This document shows, in pieces, positions 53,526-63,377 of a stretch of DNA of 64,000 nucleotides (its first letter is position 1; every line of letters begins with the position of its first letter). The notes under the pieces were generated by a model. It did no database searches. It worked only from the letters and a program-made list of their open reading frames with translations, and was not told where the DNA came from. Origin of the DNA: JABDLO01 sp035327565 (lineage in GTDB: Bacteria; Bacteroidota; Bacteroidia; Chitinophagales; Saprospiraceae); assembly GCA_035327565.1 (NCBI GenBank), contig DAOLDB010000018.1, positions 1 to 64,000 on the forward strand. The letters run 5' to 3'. The position numbers were made by a program, and so were the translations under genes.

Positions 53526-54686
53526 TCAATATCCTCTGTAATATTGCCAGACTTGCCTGCTAAATCCTTTGGTAAATGGTAACAATGGAAGAGAGGAAAA
53601 AATGGAAATTTCTTCGCCTAAAGTCGTTGTGCCATCCAGAAAAGATAAAACATTCATAATTTTATTTGTTGAAAACAGAATATCAAATATGTTTTCTCCG
53701 GATTGGCCTTGTTTTAAAAATACATCCAATAATGTTCTGTCGTAGAAATAATATTTATTAAGGAAGAAAGAATCAGATTGACCTTTAATTGATCCTGACT
53801 CAAAGGATTCAGCGATAAAAGAAGCATGTGTTAGCATTCGTTTAAAAGCATAGCCCGATGAAGGTTTTACAGCGCCTCCACCGGTACCTATATGTATAAT
53901 TCTGCGAGAATTATGTTTCCAGAAAGGATAGGTGGTCATGGGGATAATACCAACTTCTTCTTCAATGATCTGGTATTGATCAATTTGAAGATATTGGGTA
54001 ATATAGTCTCTGATTATGGGATCATATTCTTCAGATTTAAGTGGTTCACCGGAAAATATTGCAATTTCAACCAATGCCTGGTGATTACTCAATGGCAGTA
54101 CATAAAAAAACCGGATCTCTTCACACTGTGGAATTCGAAAATCCATAAAAATCGCTGAAGTTGCATTAAAAGCAGGATTAAGGGTTTCAATAAACCAACC
54201 TTTAAAATGTTGAGCTACCTGAAGTTGGGGTTCGCTTCGCCAATTATTTCCTGGAAAACTTTTAAAAACCCAACGCCCATAATATTGCCCTTTTTCGGTG
54301 TTCACTTCTACAAGGTCGGCTATCTCGATAATAGAGTGAATTTCAGCACTGATCCAGGATATATTAGGGGATCCATCAATCAATTGATGAATATACTGGT
54401 AGAATGGCCCAGAGCGCAACATTTTATATCTGTATGGTGATAGGTCAAATTGCAGGCTGGATTTTTTACTGTAAAATTCGAAGTAGGTAAAAGTATTTGA
54501 CAATAAATGATCAAAGTAGCGATCTTCTTTATCCCAAAAACACCATGTTCGATCATTAGAGTTTTTGTTTTCTTTTTCAATAACTAATACACTCAGATGA
54601 GATAAATTCCTGCTAATCAACTCCCGGGTCAGAAGCATTCCGGATGCACCTCCACCACAAATAATGATGTCGTAAGATTTTCCCAT
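53526..54686 (-). CDS. crtY: lycopene cyclase family protein (CrtY-type)
   Basis: 386 residues. N-terminal Rossmann FAD motif DIIICGGGASGMLLTREL and the family segment SNDRTWCFWDKED; GTGGGAVKPSSGYAFKRM is the conserved second half. CrtY cyclises lycopene to beta-carotene, the step before xanthophylls that give many Bacteroidota their colour. No other carotenoid gene is nearby, so crtB/crtI would be elsewhere. Convergent with the TonB-like gene, 25 bases apart. Confidence 0.88.
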   Translation of the reverse strand: MGKSYDIIICGGGASGMLLTRELISRNLSHLSVLVIEKENKNSNDRTWCFWDKEDRYFDHLLSNTFTYFEFYSKKSSLQFDLSPYRYKMLRSGPFYQYIHQLIDGSPNISWISAEIHSIIEIADLVEVNTEKGQYYGRWVFKSFPGNNWRSEPQLQVAQHFKGWFIETLNPAFNATSAIFMDFRIPQCEEIRFFYVLPLSNHQALVEIAIFSGEPLKSEEYDPIIRDYITQYLQIDQYQIIEEEVGIIPMTTYPFWKHNSRRIIHIGTGGGAVKPSSGYAFKRMLTHASFIAESFESGSIKGQSDSFFLNKYYFYDRTLLDVFLKQGQSGENIFDILFSTNKIMNVLSFLDGTTTLGEEISIFSSLPLLPFTKGFSRQVWQYYRGY

Positions 54687-54827
54687 AAAACTGGCGAAAG
54701 ATACTTATATTTCGGTATTTACAATGAAATGATAGGTATAACATAATGGTTCCAAATCACTTTGTAAAAAACATGTAAAACTCCATAATATTTTCATTTT
54801 CAATATCATGATTGAAATATTTGCCAT

Positions 54828-56099
54828 ATGAGGAAAATGGGATATCGTCAAACGCTGAAATATATGTTTGAACGACTTCCTATGTTTCAAAGGGTGGGGG
54901 CCGCTGCTTACAAGAAAGATTTAAGCAATATAATTGCTTTATGTGCGTATTTAGGTGATCCTCACCTGCACTTTCCTTCCATTCATATTGCCGGGACCAA
55001 TGGAAAAGGTTCTGTAACCCACATGATTGCAGCCGGATTAATGGCGCAGGGATTTAAAGTAGGCATCTATACTTCGCCACATTACAAAGATTTCAGAGAA
55101 CGAATAAAAATAAACGGTGCATGGATCCAAAAAAAAGAAGTCATAGATTTTATACATCACTTGAAGGAGGTAATTGAGAAAATCCAACCTTCATTTTTTG
55201 AAATCACTTTGGCTTTGGCTTTCGATTATTTCAGGAATGAAAAGGTAGATTATGCCGTTATCGAAACCGGTTTGGGGGGCCGCCTGGATAGTACTAATAT
55301 CATTACCCCTATGTTGTCAGTAATTACTAATATATCATTTGACCATCAATCATTCTTAGGCAATTCTTTACCGGAAATAGCCGGTGAGAAAGCCGGGATT
55401 ATAAAACCGGGCATAACTGTATTGATTGGTGAAAGACAGAAAGAGGTGGAAAAAGTATTTTTGGATAAGGCCAGAGTGACCAATAGTCTTTTATTTTTTG
55501 CAGAAGATATGATAACCATTTCTCCATCATGGTCCGTAGATTTTGGTGGAAAATCAATTGTCAATCGATTGGAATTAGATATTGATGGTCCCTTTGTTGT
55601 TAAAAACCTAAGGACCTCTTTTGCTGCATTGATGTTACTTGCCAATCTGGGAATACCCATTGAATGGAGTAGAATCAACACACTGTTTTCTGATTTTAGT
55701 AATCAATTGCAGTACATTGGCAGATGGCATTGGATTGGCAAGAATCCTGACATTCTTTGCGATAGTGCGCACAATCAGGCGGGAATCCAGCAATCCATGC
55801 AAAGAATCCGTGAACTGAAGTATAAAAGAGTACATTTGATTCTTGGATTTTCCGAGGATAAAGATTTGAATACCCTATGGCCATGGCTTCCTCCTTACGG
55901 ATTATATTATTTTGTTAAAGCCAAAGTGCCGAGAGGACTCCCGGTGATGAAGTTAAAGGACTGTGCAGAGAAAGCAGGAATTCAAGGTAAGATATATATT
56001 TCAGCAAAAAAAGCATTGGCCGCAGCAAAGAAAAAGGCTTCAGAAGAGGATCTCATATACATTGGAGGGAGTATTTTCGTCATTGGAGAAATTCTCTAA
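54828..56099 (+). CDS. folC: bifunctional folylpolyglutamate/dihydrofolate synthase
   Basis: 423 residues. Mur-ligase fold with the P-loop IHIAGTNGKGSVTHMIA, ETGLGGRLDSTNIITP, FDHQSFLGNSLPEIAGEKAG and a C-terminal SAHNQAGIQ motif. FolC adds glutamates to folates. The ATG at 54828 is taken; an ATG at 54837 fits the family start MGYRQTLKYMFERLPMFQRV equally well. Divergent from crtY. Confidence 0.95.
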   Translation: MRKMGYRQTLKYMFERLPMFQRVGAAAYKKDLSNIIALCAYLGDPHLHFPSIHIAGTNGKGSVTHMIAAGLMAQGFKVGIYTSPHYKDFRERIKINGAWIQKKEVIDFIHHLKEVIEKIQPSFFEITLALAFDYFRNEKVDYAVIETGLGGRLDSTNIITPMLSVITNISFDHQSFLGNSLPEIAGEKAGIIKPGITVLIGERQKEVEKVFLDKARVTNSLLFFAEDMITISPSWSVDFGGKSIVNRLELDIDGPFVVKNLRTSFAALMLLANLGIPIEWSRINTLFSDFSNQLQYIGRWHWIGKNPDILCDSAHNQAGIQQSMQRIRELKYKRVHLILGFSEDKDLNTLWPWLPPYGLYYFVKAKVPRGLPVMKLKDCAEKAGIQGKIYISAKKALAAAKKKASEEDLIYIGGSIFVIGEIL

Positions 56100-56117
56100 C
56101 ACAAATAAACCCGAACT

Positions 56118-56684
56118 ATGAGTGTTCCTGAACTTTATATAGGACCCCACAGGACAGAGCAGGATCTTGAGAACATCATCAGCCTGCAGGCTGAAAATTT
56201 CGAAAATGCAGTAACTCCTGAAGAAGCCCGTAAGGAAGGCTTTGTTACCATTATATATGATGTGCCAACATTGAGAAATATTTGTGGCCCATACCGCCAT
56301 ATAATAGCGGTTGATGGCGAAATTTTAGCCGGTTATGCATTGGTCTTACTGAAGAGTGCTGTTCCGGATGTGCCTTTTGTACTACCCATGGTCAACATGA
56401 TTAAGAACCTTTCTTTTAAAGGTGTAGATTTGGAAGAGGAGAATTGGTTTATAATGGGACAAGTATGTGTGGCAAAACCCTATCGTGGAAAAGGAGTATT
56501 ACAAGCTATGTATGACTCGATGAAGAATTACTATATGAATATATTTCAGTATATTATAACAGAAATTGCTGGTAGAAATCAACGCTCCTTGTATGCACAC
56601 CAAAATGTCGGCTTTAAGATATTGCATAGTTTTCATGATGATCAGGGTGAATTATGGCATATTGTCATTTTGCCGGTTTTTTAG
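56118..56684 (+). CDS. GNAT-family N-acetyltransferase
   Basis: 188 residues. Acetyl-CoA loop in VCVAKPYRGKGVLQAMYDSM (R/Q-G-x-G-x pattern) and ITEIAGRNQRSLYAHQNVGF matching motif B. Substrate unknown. It starts 18 bases after folC and probably belongs to the same transcript with UbiX and acyltransferase genes. Confidence 0.85.
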   Translation: MSVPELYIGPHRTEQDLENIISLQAENFENAVTPEEARKEGFVTIIYDVPTLRNICGPYRHIIAVDGEILAGYALVLLKSAVPDVPFVLPMVNMIKNLSFKGVDLEEENWFIMGQVCVAKPYRGKGVLQAMYDSMKNYYMNIFQYIITEIAGRNQRSLYAHQNVGFKILHSFHDDQGELWHIVILPVF

Positions 56685-56735
56685 TAACTTTAATCTGTTT
56701 GTCATGTTTTTACTGTGGACAATACATTTATTAGT

Positions 56736-57308
56736 ATGAATCAGTCTCAAAGAAAAGTGGCTTTAGCTCTGGGGGGAAGCAGTGGTACTATGTATGCTTA
56801 TCTTTTGATGAAAAAGTTGGCCACGTTCTCCAATATTCATGTTTCCGTGGTGATGTCGGATAATGCCATTGTCAACTGGGAATTGGAGTTAGGGCCGTTT
56901 GTAGAGAGCCAGATACCTTTTCGGATTTATAAGAATGATGATTTTTTCGCTCCCTTTGCTTCAGGCTCTGCTCGTTTTGACACTTTGGTGATTTGTCCCT
57001 GTTCAATGGGTTTGCTGGGCCGGATCGCCCTGGGAATTTCAAATGATTTGATTACCAGGACTGCCGATGTCATGTTGAAGGAAAGAAGAAAATTGATTAT
57101 TGTTCCCCGGGAAGCCCCTTATAATATAATTCATTTGGAAAATATGCTCAGGCTTACTCAGGCAGGGGCCATCATATGTCCGGCTTCTCCTTCATTTTAT
57201 AGCAGACCCAAATCCATTGAAGATCTTTGTAACACTATCGTAGACCGTGTTTTGGATATTATTGACCTGCCGGTTGATACTTACAGATGGGGCAGTGCCG
57301 ATAAATAG
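56736..57308 (+). CDS. ubiX: UbiX-family flavin prenyltransferase
   Basis: 190 residues from the ATG at 56736; a GTG 7 codons earlier is possible. It begins KVALALGGSSGTMYAYLLMK with the FMN-binding GGSSG, has FDTLVICPCSMGLLGRIALG and LIIVPREAPYN, and the LIxRTADVxLKERRKL segment typical of the family. UbiX attaches a dimethylallyl group to FMN to make the prenylated cofactor for UbiD decarboxylases. No ubiD partner is adjacent. Confidence 0.9.
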   Translation: MNQSQRKVALALGGSSGTMYAYLLMKKLATFSNIHVSVVMSDNAIVNWELELGPFVESQIPFRIYKNDDFFAPFASGSARFDTLVICPCSMGLLGRIALGISNDLITRTADVMLKERRKLIIVPREAPYNIIHLENMLRLTQAGAIICPASPSFYSRPKSIEDLCNTIVDRVLDIIDLPVDTYRWGSADK

Positions 57309-57361
57309 TAGTTTGAAAAGTCGATTTAAATCGTACTTTAGCCCTCCTGAAAGTATTAATT

Positions 57362-58108
57362 ATGTTGGGTTACCCATTGGCATTCATTCGCTTATTGGTC
57401 ATTATTTTATCCATGGCTATATGTATTTTTCTTTACCTTTTGTCAATGCTGATCGTCCAGCATACTCCAAACCGTGCGTTTCGACTGCGGAGGCTATGGC
57501 TTCGATTTGCGCTTTGGGTTTTGAACATTAAAGTTCAAAAGACCGGCGGGCCAATCAGGGATCCTGCTTTATATGTTTGTAATCACCGTTCATTTACTGA
57601 TCCTGTCATTTTATGTCGCTTTGTAGACGCTTTTGTTATTGCCAAAGCTGAAGTGGCTTCCTATCCATTGATTAATAAAGGAGCGGAACTCACCGGTGTG
57701 GTGTGGGTGAAAAGAGAAAATAAAGGGTCGAGAAAAAAGACACGGAGTCGAATGATTGAAATTTTGCAGGAAGGTTTTAACGTATTGGTATATCCTGAAG
57801 GAACAGTAGGGCAGGTTAAGGGTACATTACTTTTTCGACCTGGCACTTTTGATGAAGCAGCTAAATATGGTTATTCAGTAGTTCCTGTTGCCTGTGAATA
57901 CCGTTCACCCAAAGATCTGTGGGATATACCAAATCTCGTTTTATTTTATTTTAAGCAGTTTTCAAAATGGAAAACTGAATGCAAACTGGAGTTTGGAGAT
58001 CCCTTACATTCAACATCCGGAGAAGTATTACACCAGCAGGCGTATTTATGGATCAATGAAAAAATCAATGAGATGCAAAAGAATTGGTCTTATGCATTTC
58101 CAGAGTAG
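57362..58108 (+). CDS. 1-acylglycerol-3-phosphate O-acyltransferase (PlsC family)
   Basis: 248 residues. N-terminal transmembrane helix (about 8-32), acyltransferase motif NHRSFTDP (H-x4-D) and VLVYPEGTVGQ (motif III). Converts lysophosphatidic acid to phosphatidic acid or a related step, at the inner membrane. 53 bases after ubiX, same strand. Confidence 0.9.
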   Translation: MLGYPLAFIRLLVIILSMAICIFLYLLSMLIVQHTPNRAFRLRRLWLRFALWVLNIKVQKTGGPIRDPALYVCNHRSFTDPVILCRFVDAFVIAKAEVASYPLINKGAELTGVVWVKRENKGSRKKTRSRMIEILQEGFNVLVYPEGTVGQVKGTLLFRPGTFDEAAKYGYSVVPVACEYRSPKDLWDIPNLVLFYFKQFSKWKTECKLEFGDPLHSTSGEVLHQQAYLWINEKINEMQKNWSYAFPE

Positions 58109-58133
58109 CATGCCATCGGTTCCCCATACTGTA

Positions 58134-58511
58134 TTATATTTCTTTTTCAGAGGGTACAAAGCGTATGGAAAGTGAATTAACGCAATGCCTGGTATTTTTG
58201 GGCGTTAGTCTTTCTCCTTTAAATACATGGCCTAAATGCCCGTCACAGTTTGCACAAACGATTTCAATTCTTCGTCCATCCGGATCGGGAACTCTTTTGA
58301 CCGCCCCGGGAATTTCATCATCAAAAGCTGGCCAACCACAACCAGAATCAAACTTATCGGAGGAATGATATAGTGAAGTATTGCACCGGCGACATATGTA
58401 TTTTCCAGGAGAAAACAGCTTGTCATATTCACCGGAAAAAGGTCGTTCCGTGCCTTTAAATACAATGATTCTTTCTTCTTCAGGAGTTAAATTATTGTAA
58501 TTATTCTGCAT
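58134..58511 (-). CDS. msrB: peptide-methionine (R)-S-oxide reductase MsrB
   Basis: 125 residues. Zinc cysteine pairs C-R-R-C and C-A-N-C, the GWPAFDDEI loop and RHCVNSLSIRFVP with the catalytic Cys. Repairs R-methionine sulfoxide. Its ATG overlaps the msrA stop by 11 bases, so it is translated as part of an msrA-msrB operon. Confidence 0.95.
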   Translation of the reverse strand: MQNNYNNLTPEEERIIVFKGTERPFSGEYDKLFSPGKYICRRCNTSLYHSSDKFDSGCGWPAFDDEIPGAVKRVPDPDGRRIEIVCANCDGHLGHVFKGERLTPKNTRHCVNSLSIRFVPSEKEI

Positions 58512-59064
58512 GACTATTCTTTAAAAAAAATTGAAATTTTTTATTCACTTTATCAAGCTTGGGATGAATAACAATTCTACAATAAGGGGCATAGCTATTG
58601 GAGTTGTAATAATTGTGATGATAGGTCTCCGCTTCATAAAATGTAGTTGCTTTAGACAATTCGGTGACAATAGGGGCGTTCCAAATTTTAGATGCTATTT
58701 GAATGATGGAGTCCTCTGCCAAAAGTTTTTGACTTTCATCATGATAGAAAATTACAGACCGGTATTGCGTACCGATGTCATTGCCCTGCCGGTTGAGAGT
58801 TGTGGGATCGTGGGCATACCAAAATATCTCTAATAATTGTTCATAGGAGATTTTCCGTGGATTGAAAATGATTTCGATGACTTCAGCATGTCCGGTATTC
58901 CCGGTACATATTTCTCTGTATGTCGGGTTTGTAGTGGACCCACCCATATATCCGGGACGAACTTGAATTACTCCTTCCACCCTTTGAAATACTGCTTCAG
59001 TACACCAAAAACAACCACCTCCGAAAGTAGCTTTGGCATGTATTATTTCTTCGAGATTCTCCAT
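58501..59064 (-). CDS. msrA: peptide-methionine (S)-S-oxide reductase MsrA
   Basis: 187 residues. The catalytic motif is FGGGCFWCTEAVFQRV, with YMGGSTTNPTYREICTGNTG, HAEVIEIIF and DPTTLNRQGNDIGTQYRSVI following. Cytoplasmic, no signal. Paired with msrB so both sulfoxide epimers are repaired. Confidence 0.95.
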   Translation of the reverse strand: MENLEEIIHAKATFGGGCFWCTEAVFQRVEGVIQVRPGYMGGSTTNPTYREICTGNTGHAEVIEIIFNPRKISYEQLLEIFWYAHDPTTLNRQGNDIGTQYRSVIFYHDESQKLLAEDSIIQIASKIWNAPIVTELSKATTFYEAETYHHNYYNSNSYAPYCRIVIHPKLDKVNKKFQFFLKNSHAE

Positions 59065-59173
59065 GTGGTTTTGCGATACTTATTTTTTAGTAGGCCAAGA
59101 TGAATAACAGGCAAAGACATGAAAAGTTTTTTAATTTTCTTTCAATATTAACCGCCAAAAGGAAAATCATTTT

Positions 59174-59181
59174 TATATTTG
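59174..59181 (+). promoter_or_regulatory. -7 element of the tRNA-fMet gene
   Basis: TATATTTG followed by CGTCCC matches the TAnnTTTG box. No TTG occurs at 19-21 bases upstream; CCGCCAAAA lies there instead. The start site would be about 100 bases before the tRNA. Confidence 0.45.
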
Positions 59182-59289
59182 CGTCCCAATTGGGAAATTT
59201 TACATTTTCTGCGATTGAAAACTTTTTCTATATGAATGGGCATCTTTTCAGAAAAAAAGTAGTTGATAATAATAACAACAAAAATACAT

Positions 59290-59362
<73 letters not shown>

Positions 59363-59370
59363 CTATAATC

Positions 59371-59407
59371 AAACCGCTGTCAGAAGTTTCTTTCAGCGGT
59401 TTTTTTT
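59371..59407 (+). terminator. terminator of the tRNA transcript
   Basis: AAACCGCTG (59371-59379) pairs with CAGCGGTTT (59394-59402), followed by a run of T to 59407. Confidence 0.92.
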
Positions 59408-59520
59408 ATTATTTTGTAGCACTTTATCTAAAAGTAAGTAAGTTGTGATCAGGGTCTATCAAAGAAAACTCTTTCTCTCCCAAGGGTTTTATTTCTGTCA
59501 ACATTTACAGCTATCATTCC

Positions 59521-59928
59521 TTAATTCATGGCCATCATAATTCCTCCTGAAATGGCCAGTCCTAATGAAATGTAAACCCCATCAATAAGGAATATCCGGA
59601 TGGATTTTCTCTGGTACAAATAATTAATTCCTACTGTGGAAGTGCCAAAGAATGCACCGGCAAAGGCGCCATAACAAAGACCATTGAGGAATGTACGTTC
59701 TATACCTGTATCATTTGATATGAAATGTGCTAGTGCATAAGACATCAATATCATGAGTACCAGGCTCAATCCAAAGATCAAAGGCATATTTGCCCCTTTT
59801 AGATCTTCATCAGAAAATCCCATTTCCTTTTGCCACATTTTACCAAATAGGAGGGGACTATACCATAATGATCCTAAAATCCAGAAAGAAACACCTCCAA
59901 GAATAATGGATAAAATTCCGGGTTCCAT
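59521..59928 (-). CDS. DUF1761 integral membrane protein
   Basis: 135 residues with four predicted membrane helices (about 6-24, 48-68, 80-103, 112-133). The MEPGILSIILGGVSFWILGS start and SLWYSPLLFGKMWQ motif match DUF1761. Function unknown. Single gene. Confidence 0.82.
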   Translation of the reverse strand: MEPGILSIILGGVSFWILGSLWYSPLLFGKMWQKEMGFSDEDLKGANMPLIFGLSLVLMILMSYALAHFISNDTGIERTFLNGLCYGAFAGAFFGTSTVGINYLYQRKSIRIFLIDGVYISLGLAISGGIMMAMN

Positions 59929-60112
59929 AGCTTAATTTTTAAATGGTTAGAAAAATATGTATACACTAATATTCTCATTTAAAGAAATAAATTTCAAAAC
60001 AAATCTATTGAATAAAGCTAATGAAAGTTATATTTTTTACAAACTCAAAGAGTATAAAAGTGTAATAATTCATTTCCACCAATTCTTTTTTTAATGTATA
60101 GGGGCGCGTAAA

Positions 60113-61321
60113 TTACCACCAGGGAGTTTTTCGGTAAATATTTTTTTTGGATGTCCTTTCTCTGTTATATAGTCGTACATTTTGATCATCCGATTTTTGA
60201 ATTCGATAGCCAAAAAGGTGGAAAATTGATTTCGCCAGATATTTTGTTATGTTCAGATCAGCAATCAGTACTTTCTTGTTATTCTCATCTTTTTGAATAC
60301 CTGGAAGTATTCTCAGGAGACTGTATAATTTATATTTGCGAAGAAAGGATGAAAGTTTTAATGCCCATTCCGGTATTCTGTGAATGATGAAAAAGGCATC
60401 ATTTCCTAGTTTTTGGTACAAGGGCATGAGTATTCTTCCACTGATCGGAGAGTGAAACTGATGGCCATTAAGCATTGCTAAGGTTTCTCCTTTTTTTATT
60501 GTTTGAAAACTTTCAAATCCAGGCAGCATTTGAAAACTATCATTACTGCCAAGTGGATGATGATGAACTATTTCAAAAGCTTTATTCAAATGAGATGATC
60601 TTACTGCAAGACGATTGAAATGATAAAAATGCTTTTTGGGATCATGTTGTATAAAAGCGCCGGTAAATGAAAGAGTCAGATAAATGAAGGAGAGGGTGTT
60701 CTCTATTGATTTTGGGTCGTTATGTTGGCCTGCTTCAAACCCTAATGCTACAAAACCTTTAGAATTAATGTAACTCAACATGGGCCCTTCCAAAAATTCT
60801 TCTATCCCTAGTATTACCGGAACCGGAAATTTCATAGCTAATTTTCGATTGATTAAAGCGTCATTAATAGTTATGAAGGGTATGGACTTACTTGAAGTGG
60901 TGTGAAAATCGATAAAATAAACAGGTGTCTTTTTATCCTGAATCTCATGATTGATGAGATAGATGAGATCAAGCATTTCAAGCTCTTCTATATTCAGAGC
61001 GTTTCTATTGGAATCTTTGACATAGGCAATTCTGTCTTCTGTCCAGATTCTGTTGAGGTCAATATCTATAAAGCGAGTATTTTCGAAAAAGGCAGATCGG
61101 TTGCCCAATATGGCGTGTAAAGTACCTTTAATACTTTCCTTATGTGTTTCAAGCTCTTGAAACAGTTCTTGCAATGCGATGATACCTGCCTTTTCGTTAC
61201 CATGAATTCCAGCGAAAAAAAAGTATAAAGGACCTTTGTTCTTGCCTCTTATAGTACCCAAAATTCGTGAAGTCACCCGTACATCTGTTAAATCCATCCC
61301 CTGAAAAATATGATTGTTCAC
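60113..61321 (-). CDS. AstE/aspartoacylase-like zinc amidohydrolase
   Basis: 402 residues from a GTG at 61321, which overlaps the upstream stop as GTGA; a TTG one codon earlier is possible. The AstE_AspA fold shows zinc ligands FAGIHGNEKAG (H-x2-E) and a downstream His (FDFHTTSS, reading YFIDFHTTSS), plus the substrate segment TRFIDIDLNRIW. The family removes acyl groups from amino acids. It is coupled with the GCS2-CBS gene, suggesting an enzyme pair that makes and hydrolyses an amide bond (inference). Confidence 0.85.
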   Translation of the reverse strand: MNNHIFQGMDLTDVRVTSRILGTIRGKNKGPLYFFFAGIHGNEKAGIIALQELFQELETHKESIKGTLHAILGNRSAFFENTRFIDIDLNRIWTEDRIAYVKDSNRNALNIEELEMLDLIYLINHEIQDKKTPVYFIDFHTTSSKSIPFITINDALINRKLAMKFPVPVILGIEEFLEGPMLSYINSKGFVALGFEAGQHNDPKSIENTLSFIYLTLSFTGAFIQHDPKKHFYHFNRLAVRSSHLNKAFEIVHHHPLGSNDSFQMLPGFESFQTIKKGETLAMLNGHQFHSPISGRILMPLYQKLGNDAFFIIHRIPEWALKLSSFLRKYKLYSLLRILPGIQKDENNKKVLIADLNITKYLAKSIFHLFGYRIQKSDDQNVRLYNRERTSKKNIYRKTPWW

Positions 61322-63168
61322 CAATCCTTTGAAGTTATAATTCCAAGCAAAATACCATTATTTACAACGGGGAGACAATTGAAATTGTGTTTTTCCATAA
61401 TGGTTTTGGCTTTTTCTACCGTTGATTCCGAATCGATAGTAACAATTCTTTTTTTCATCATTTGGTTCACACTGTATTTTATGGAATCACGGTTTTCTTT
61501 ATATTTTAACACATCGGTCCAGGTTATTAAACCCAATAATTTATTCTTTTTATTGACAACGGGCATGTGGTGAATATTTTTCCAAAACATTAAATTTACA
61601 ACCCATTCCAGTGGGTCTTTTCCTTCCACTGTAAATATATCAGTACTCATTACATGTTTCACCTTTTTCTCTTGATATAAACTATGAAAATTTGATGCTT
61701 TTAAAACAGGCCAATGACTAACGGGCAACTCCTCTTCCTGATATTTCAACATTTCGATTGTTAAAACTTCAAGGGCAGATTCTCTTTTCATTATTTTTTG
61801 TAAGTTCCTGTAGCTGCGAATCATCCATTCTGATCCATTATGATGAATAATTCTGTTTTCTATTACCTGCAGGTATTTTTCAATTTCATCTGAAGAAATG
61901 CCGCATCGATGTAAACCGCTACGAGCCATGGGTAGTAGCAGTTCAGAAAGAAGTGCTTTGGCAGTATACATTTTTCCTTTCCAATCAAATTGGCTGTACA
62001 TACCATATCGGGCTGCTCTATAAAAATTGGATTTTATTTCCTTAAAATCGATGGTTTTATGTATTTCATTATACTCTTCATTCTTCCCTTTCATCAGCCC
62101 GACCCATAGGGCCATATTGGCCATTTCGTCGATAACTGTTGGGCCGGATGGAATATATCTGTTTTCAATCCTGAGGTGGGGTTTTCCGCCTCCAACGCCA
62201 TAACAAGCCCTGTTCCAACGGTATACTGTACCATTCTGGAGATTTAATGCACGCAATTTTGGAATAATCCCATTTTGGACCGCCTTTACACTGTCTTCAT
62301 CAAAATCACTGGAAACAAGACTTCTGAATCGGGCTAAATTGTCTTTATATATGTCAGCAATCGTGCCCGTTTGCCAGTTTTCTTCAAAACTTACTCTGGG
62401 CTGATTATCATTAAGGTGGTATGAATTGGCACGCAGATCCACACTTTGACTAAATAAAGCAATCCTGGTTTCATGCCATAATTCTTTACCAAATAATAAC
62501 GGAGAGTTGGCCGTTATAGCTAACAGGGGTGCAGATATCATTTGTGCCCAATTGAACAGACCAACAAACTCATCAGGGTCAATCTGCAAATGCATTTGCC
62601 AGCTGGTATTACAACTCTCAAGCATCAAAGTATCATGCAGTAAATTCACTTCATCCAGGCCTTTTATATGAATATTAAAATCTTCTCCGCGGGTTTTTAA
62701 TACCGCTTGGTTCAATACAGCATATCTTTCTACCGGAGTCATATTTTTTATATCCAGATGTGAAGGGTTGAGGGTAGGAAGTATTCCTGTAAGTAAAATG
62801 CTTGTATCCATGCCGGCTGCAGTTACTTTTAGTTTATTGATAAGTTGGTTTAATTGTGAATGCATTTCCAGAAAGCAACCTGAGGCTAGTTCGAGGGGAT
62901 CCGAATTAATTTCTAAATTAAATTTCCCAATTTCTGTAGTATAATGAGGATCATTTACTCTCCGTAATAATTCCATAGCATTGAATGCCGGAGAATGAAT
63001 ATTCTTTGTAATAAAGAGTTCTTGTTCTGCACCTATTCGAATGGGATTCTTTTCAATAATGCCTTCGTGAATCATCATTTCGAGTGCCTCTATATCTCTG
63101 AGTAAATGATGAAAATAATTGGCTTTTTGCCTCTTACCCCTTAACCTGGTTACATTTAGACTACCCAT
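61318..63168 (-). CDS. GCS2-family glutamate-cysteine-ligase-like protein fused to a CBS-domain pair
   Basis: 616 residues. Residues ~35-420 resemble GCS2 (YbdK/carboxylate-amine ligase-like): IRIGAEQELFI with the metal-binding Glu pair, LEINSDPLELASGCF and the RIENRYIPSGPTVIDEMANM segment. Residues ~500-616 are two CBS motifs (KHVMSTDIFTVEGKDPLEWV and QMMKKRIVTIDSESTVEKAK), which usually bind AMP, ATP or other adenosyl ligands and regulate. The substrate is unlikely to be simply cysteine. The CBS tail is fused to a ligase and the AstE-like gene overlaps it by 4 bases, so the two act together. Confidence 0.85.
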   Translation of the reverse strand: MGSLNVTRLRGKRQKANYFHHLLRDIEALEMMIHEGIIEKNPIRIGAEQELFITKNIHSPAFNAMELLRRVNDPHYTTEIGKFNLEINSDPLELASGCFLEMHSQLNQLINKLKVTAAGMDTSILLTGILPTLNPSHLDIKNMTPVERYAVLNQAVLKTRGEDFNIHIKGLDEVNLLHDTLMLESCNTSWQMHLQIDPDEFVGLFNWAQMISAPLLAITANSPLLFGKELWHETRIALFSQSVDLRANSYHLNDNQPRVSFEENWQTGTIADIYKDNLARFRSLVSSDFDEDSVKAVQNGIIPKLRALNLQNGTVYRWNRACYGVGGGKPHLRIENRYIPSGPTVIDEMANMALWVGLMKGKNEEYNEIHKTIDFKEIKSNFYRAARYGMYSQFDWKGKMYTAKALLSELLLPMARSGLHRCGISSDEIEKYLQVIENRIIHHNGSEWMIRSYRNLQKIMKRESALEVLTIEMLKYQEEELPVSHWPVLKASNFHSLYQEKKVKHVMSTDIFTVEGKDPLEWVVNLMFWKNIHHMPVVNKKNKLLGLITWTDVLKYKENRDSIKYSVNQMMKKRIVTIDSESTVEKAKTIMEKHNFNCLPVVNNGILLGIITSKDW

Positions 63169-63305
63169 ATCTTTACCTTAAAGTAAAACAAATACATCCA
63201 CAATCAATATATACAATCTCCAATAGGTAAAGGTATTGATCAGTGTAAGGTGTTAAAATGATCTGAACAGGGTAGGTGATATGATTCAAATTACTAACCT
63301 ATGAA

Positions 63306-63338
63306 AAAACCCGTTACGAATAATTCATAACGGGTTTT
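63306..63338. terminator. bidirectional terminator
   Basis: AAAACCCGTTA (63306-63316) pairs with TAACGGGTTTT (63328-63338). On the minus strand the stem runs into six T, fitting the end of the DUF2807 gene that stops at 63378. Confidence 0.88.
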
Positions 63339-63377
63339 AAAACTTTCAATATTATTAAATCTCCTGTTAAGTATGAT

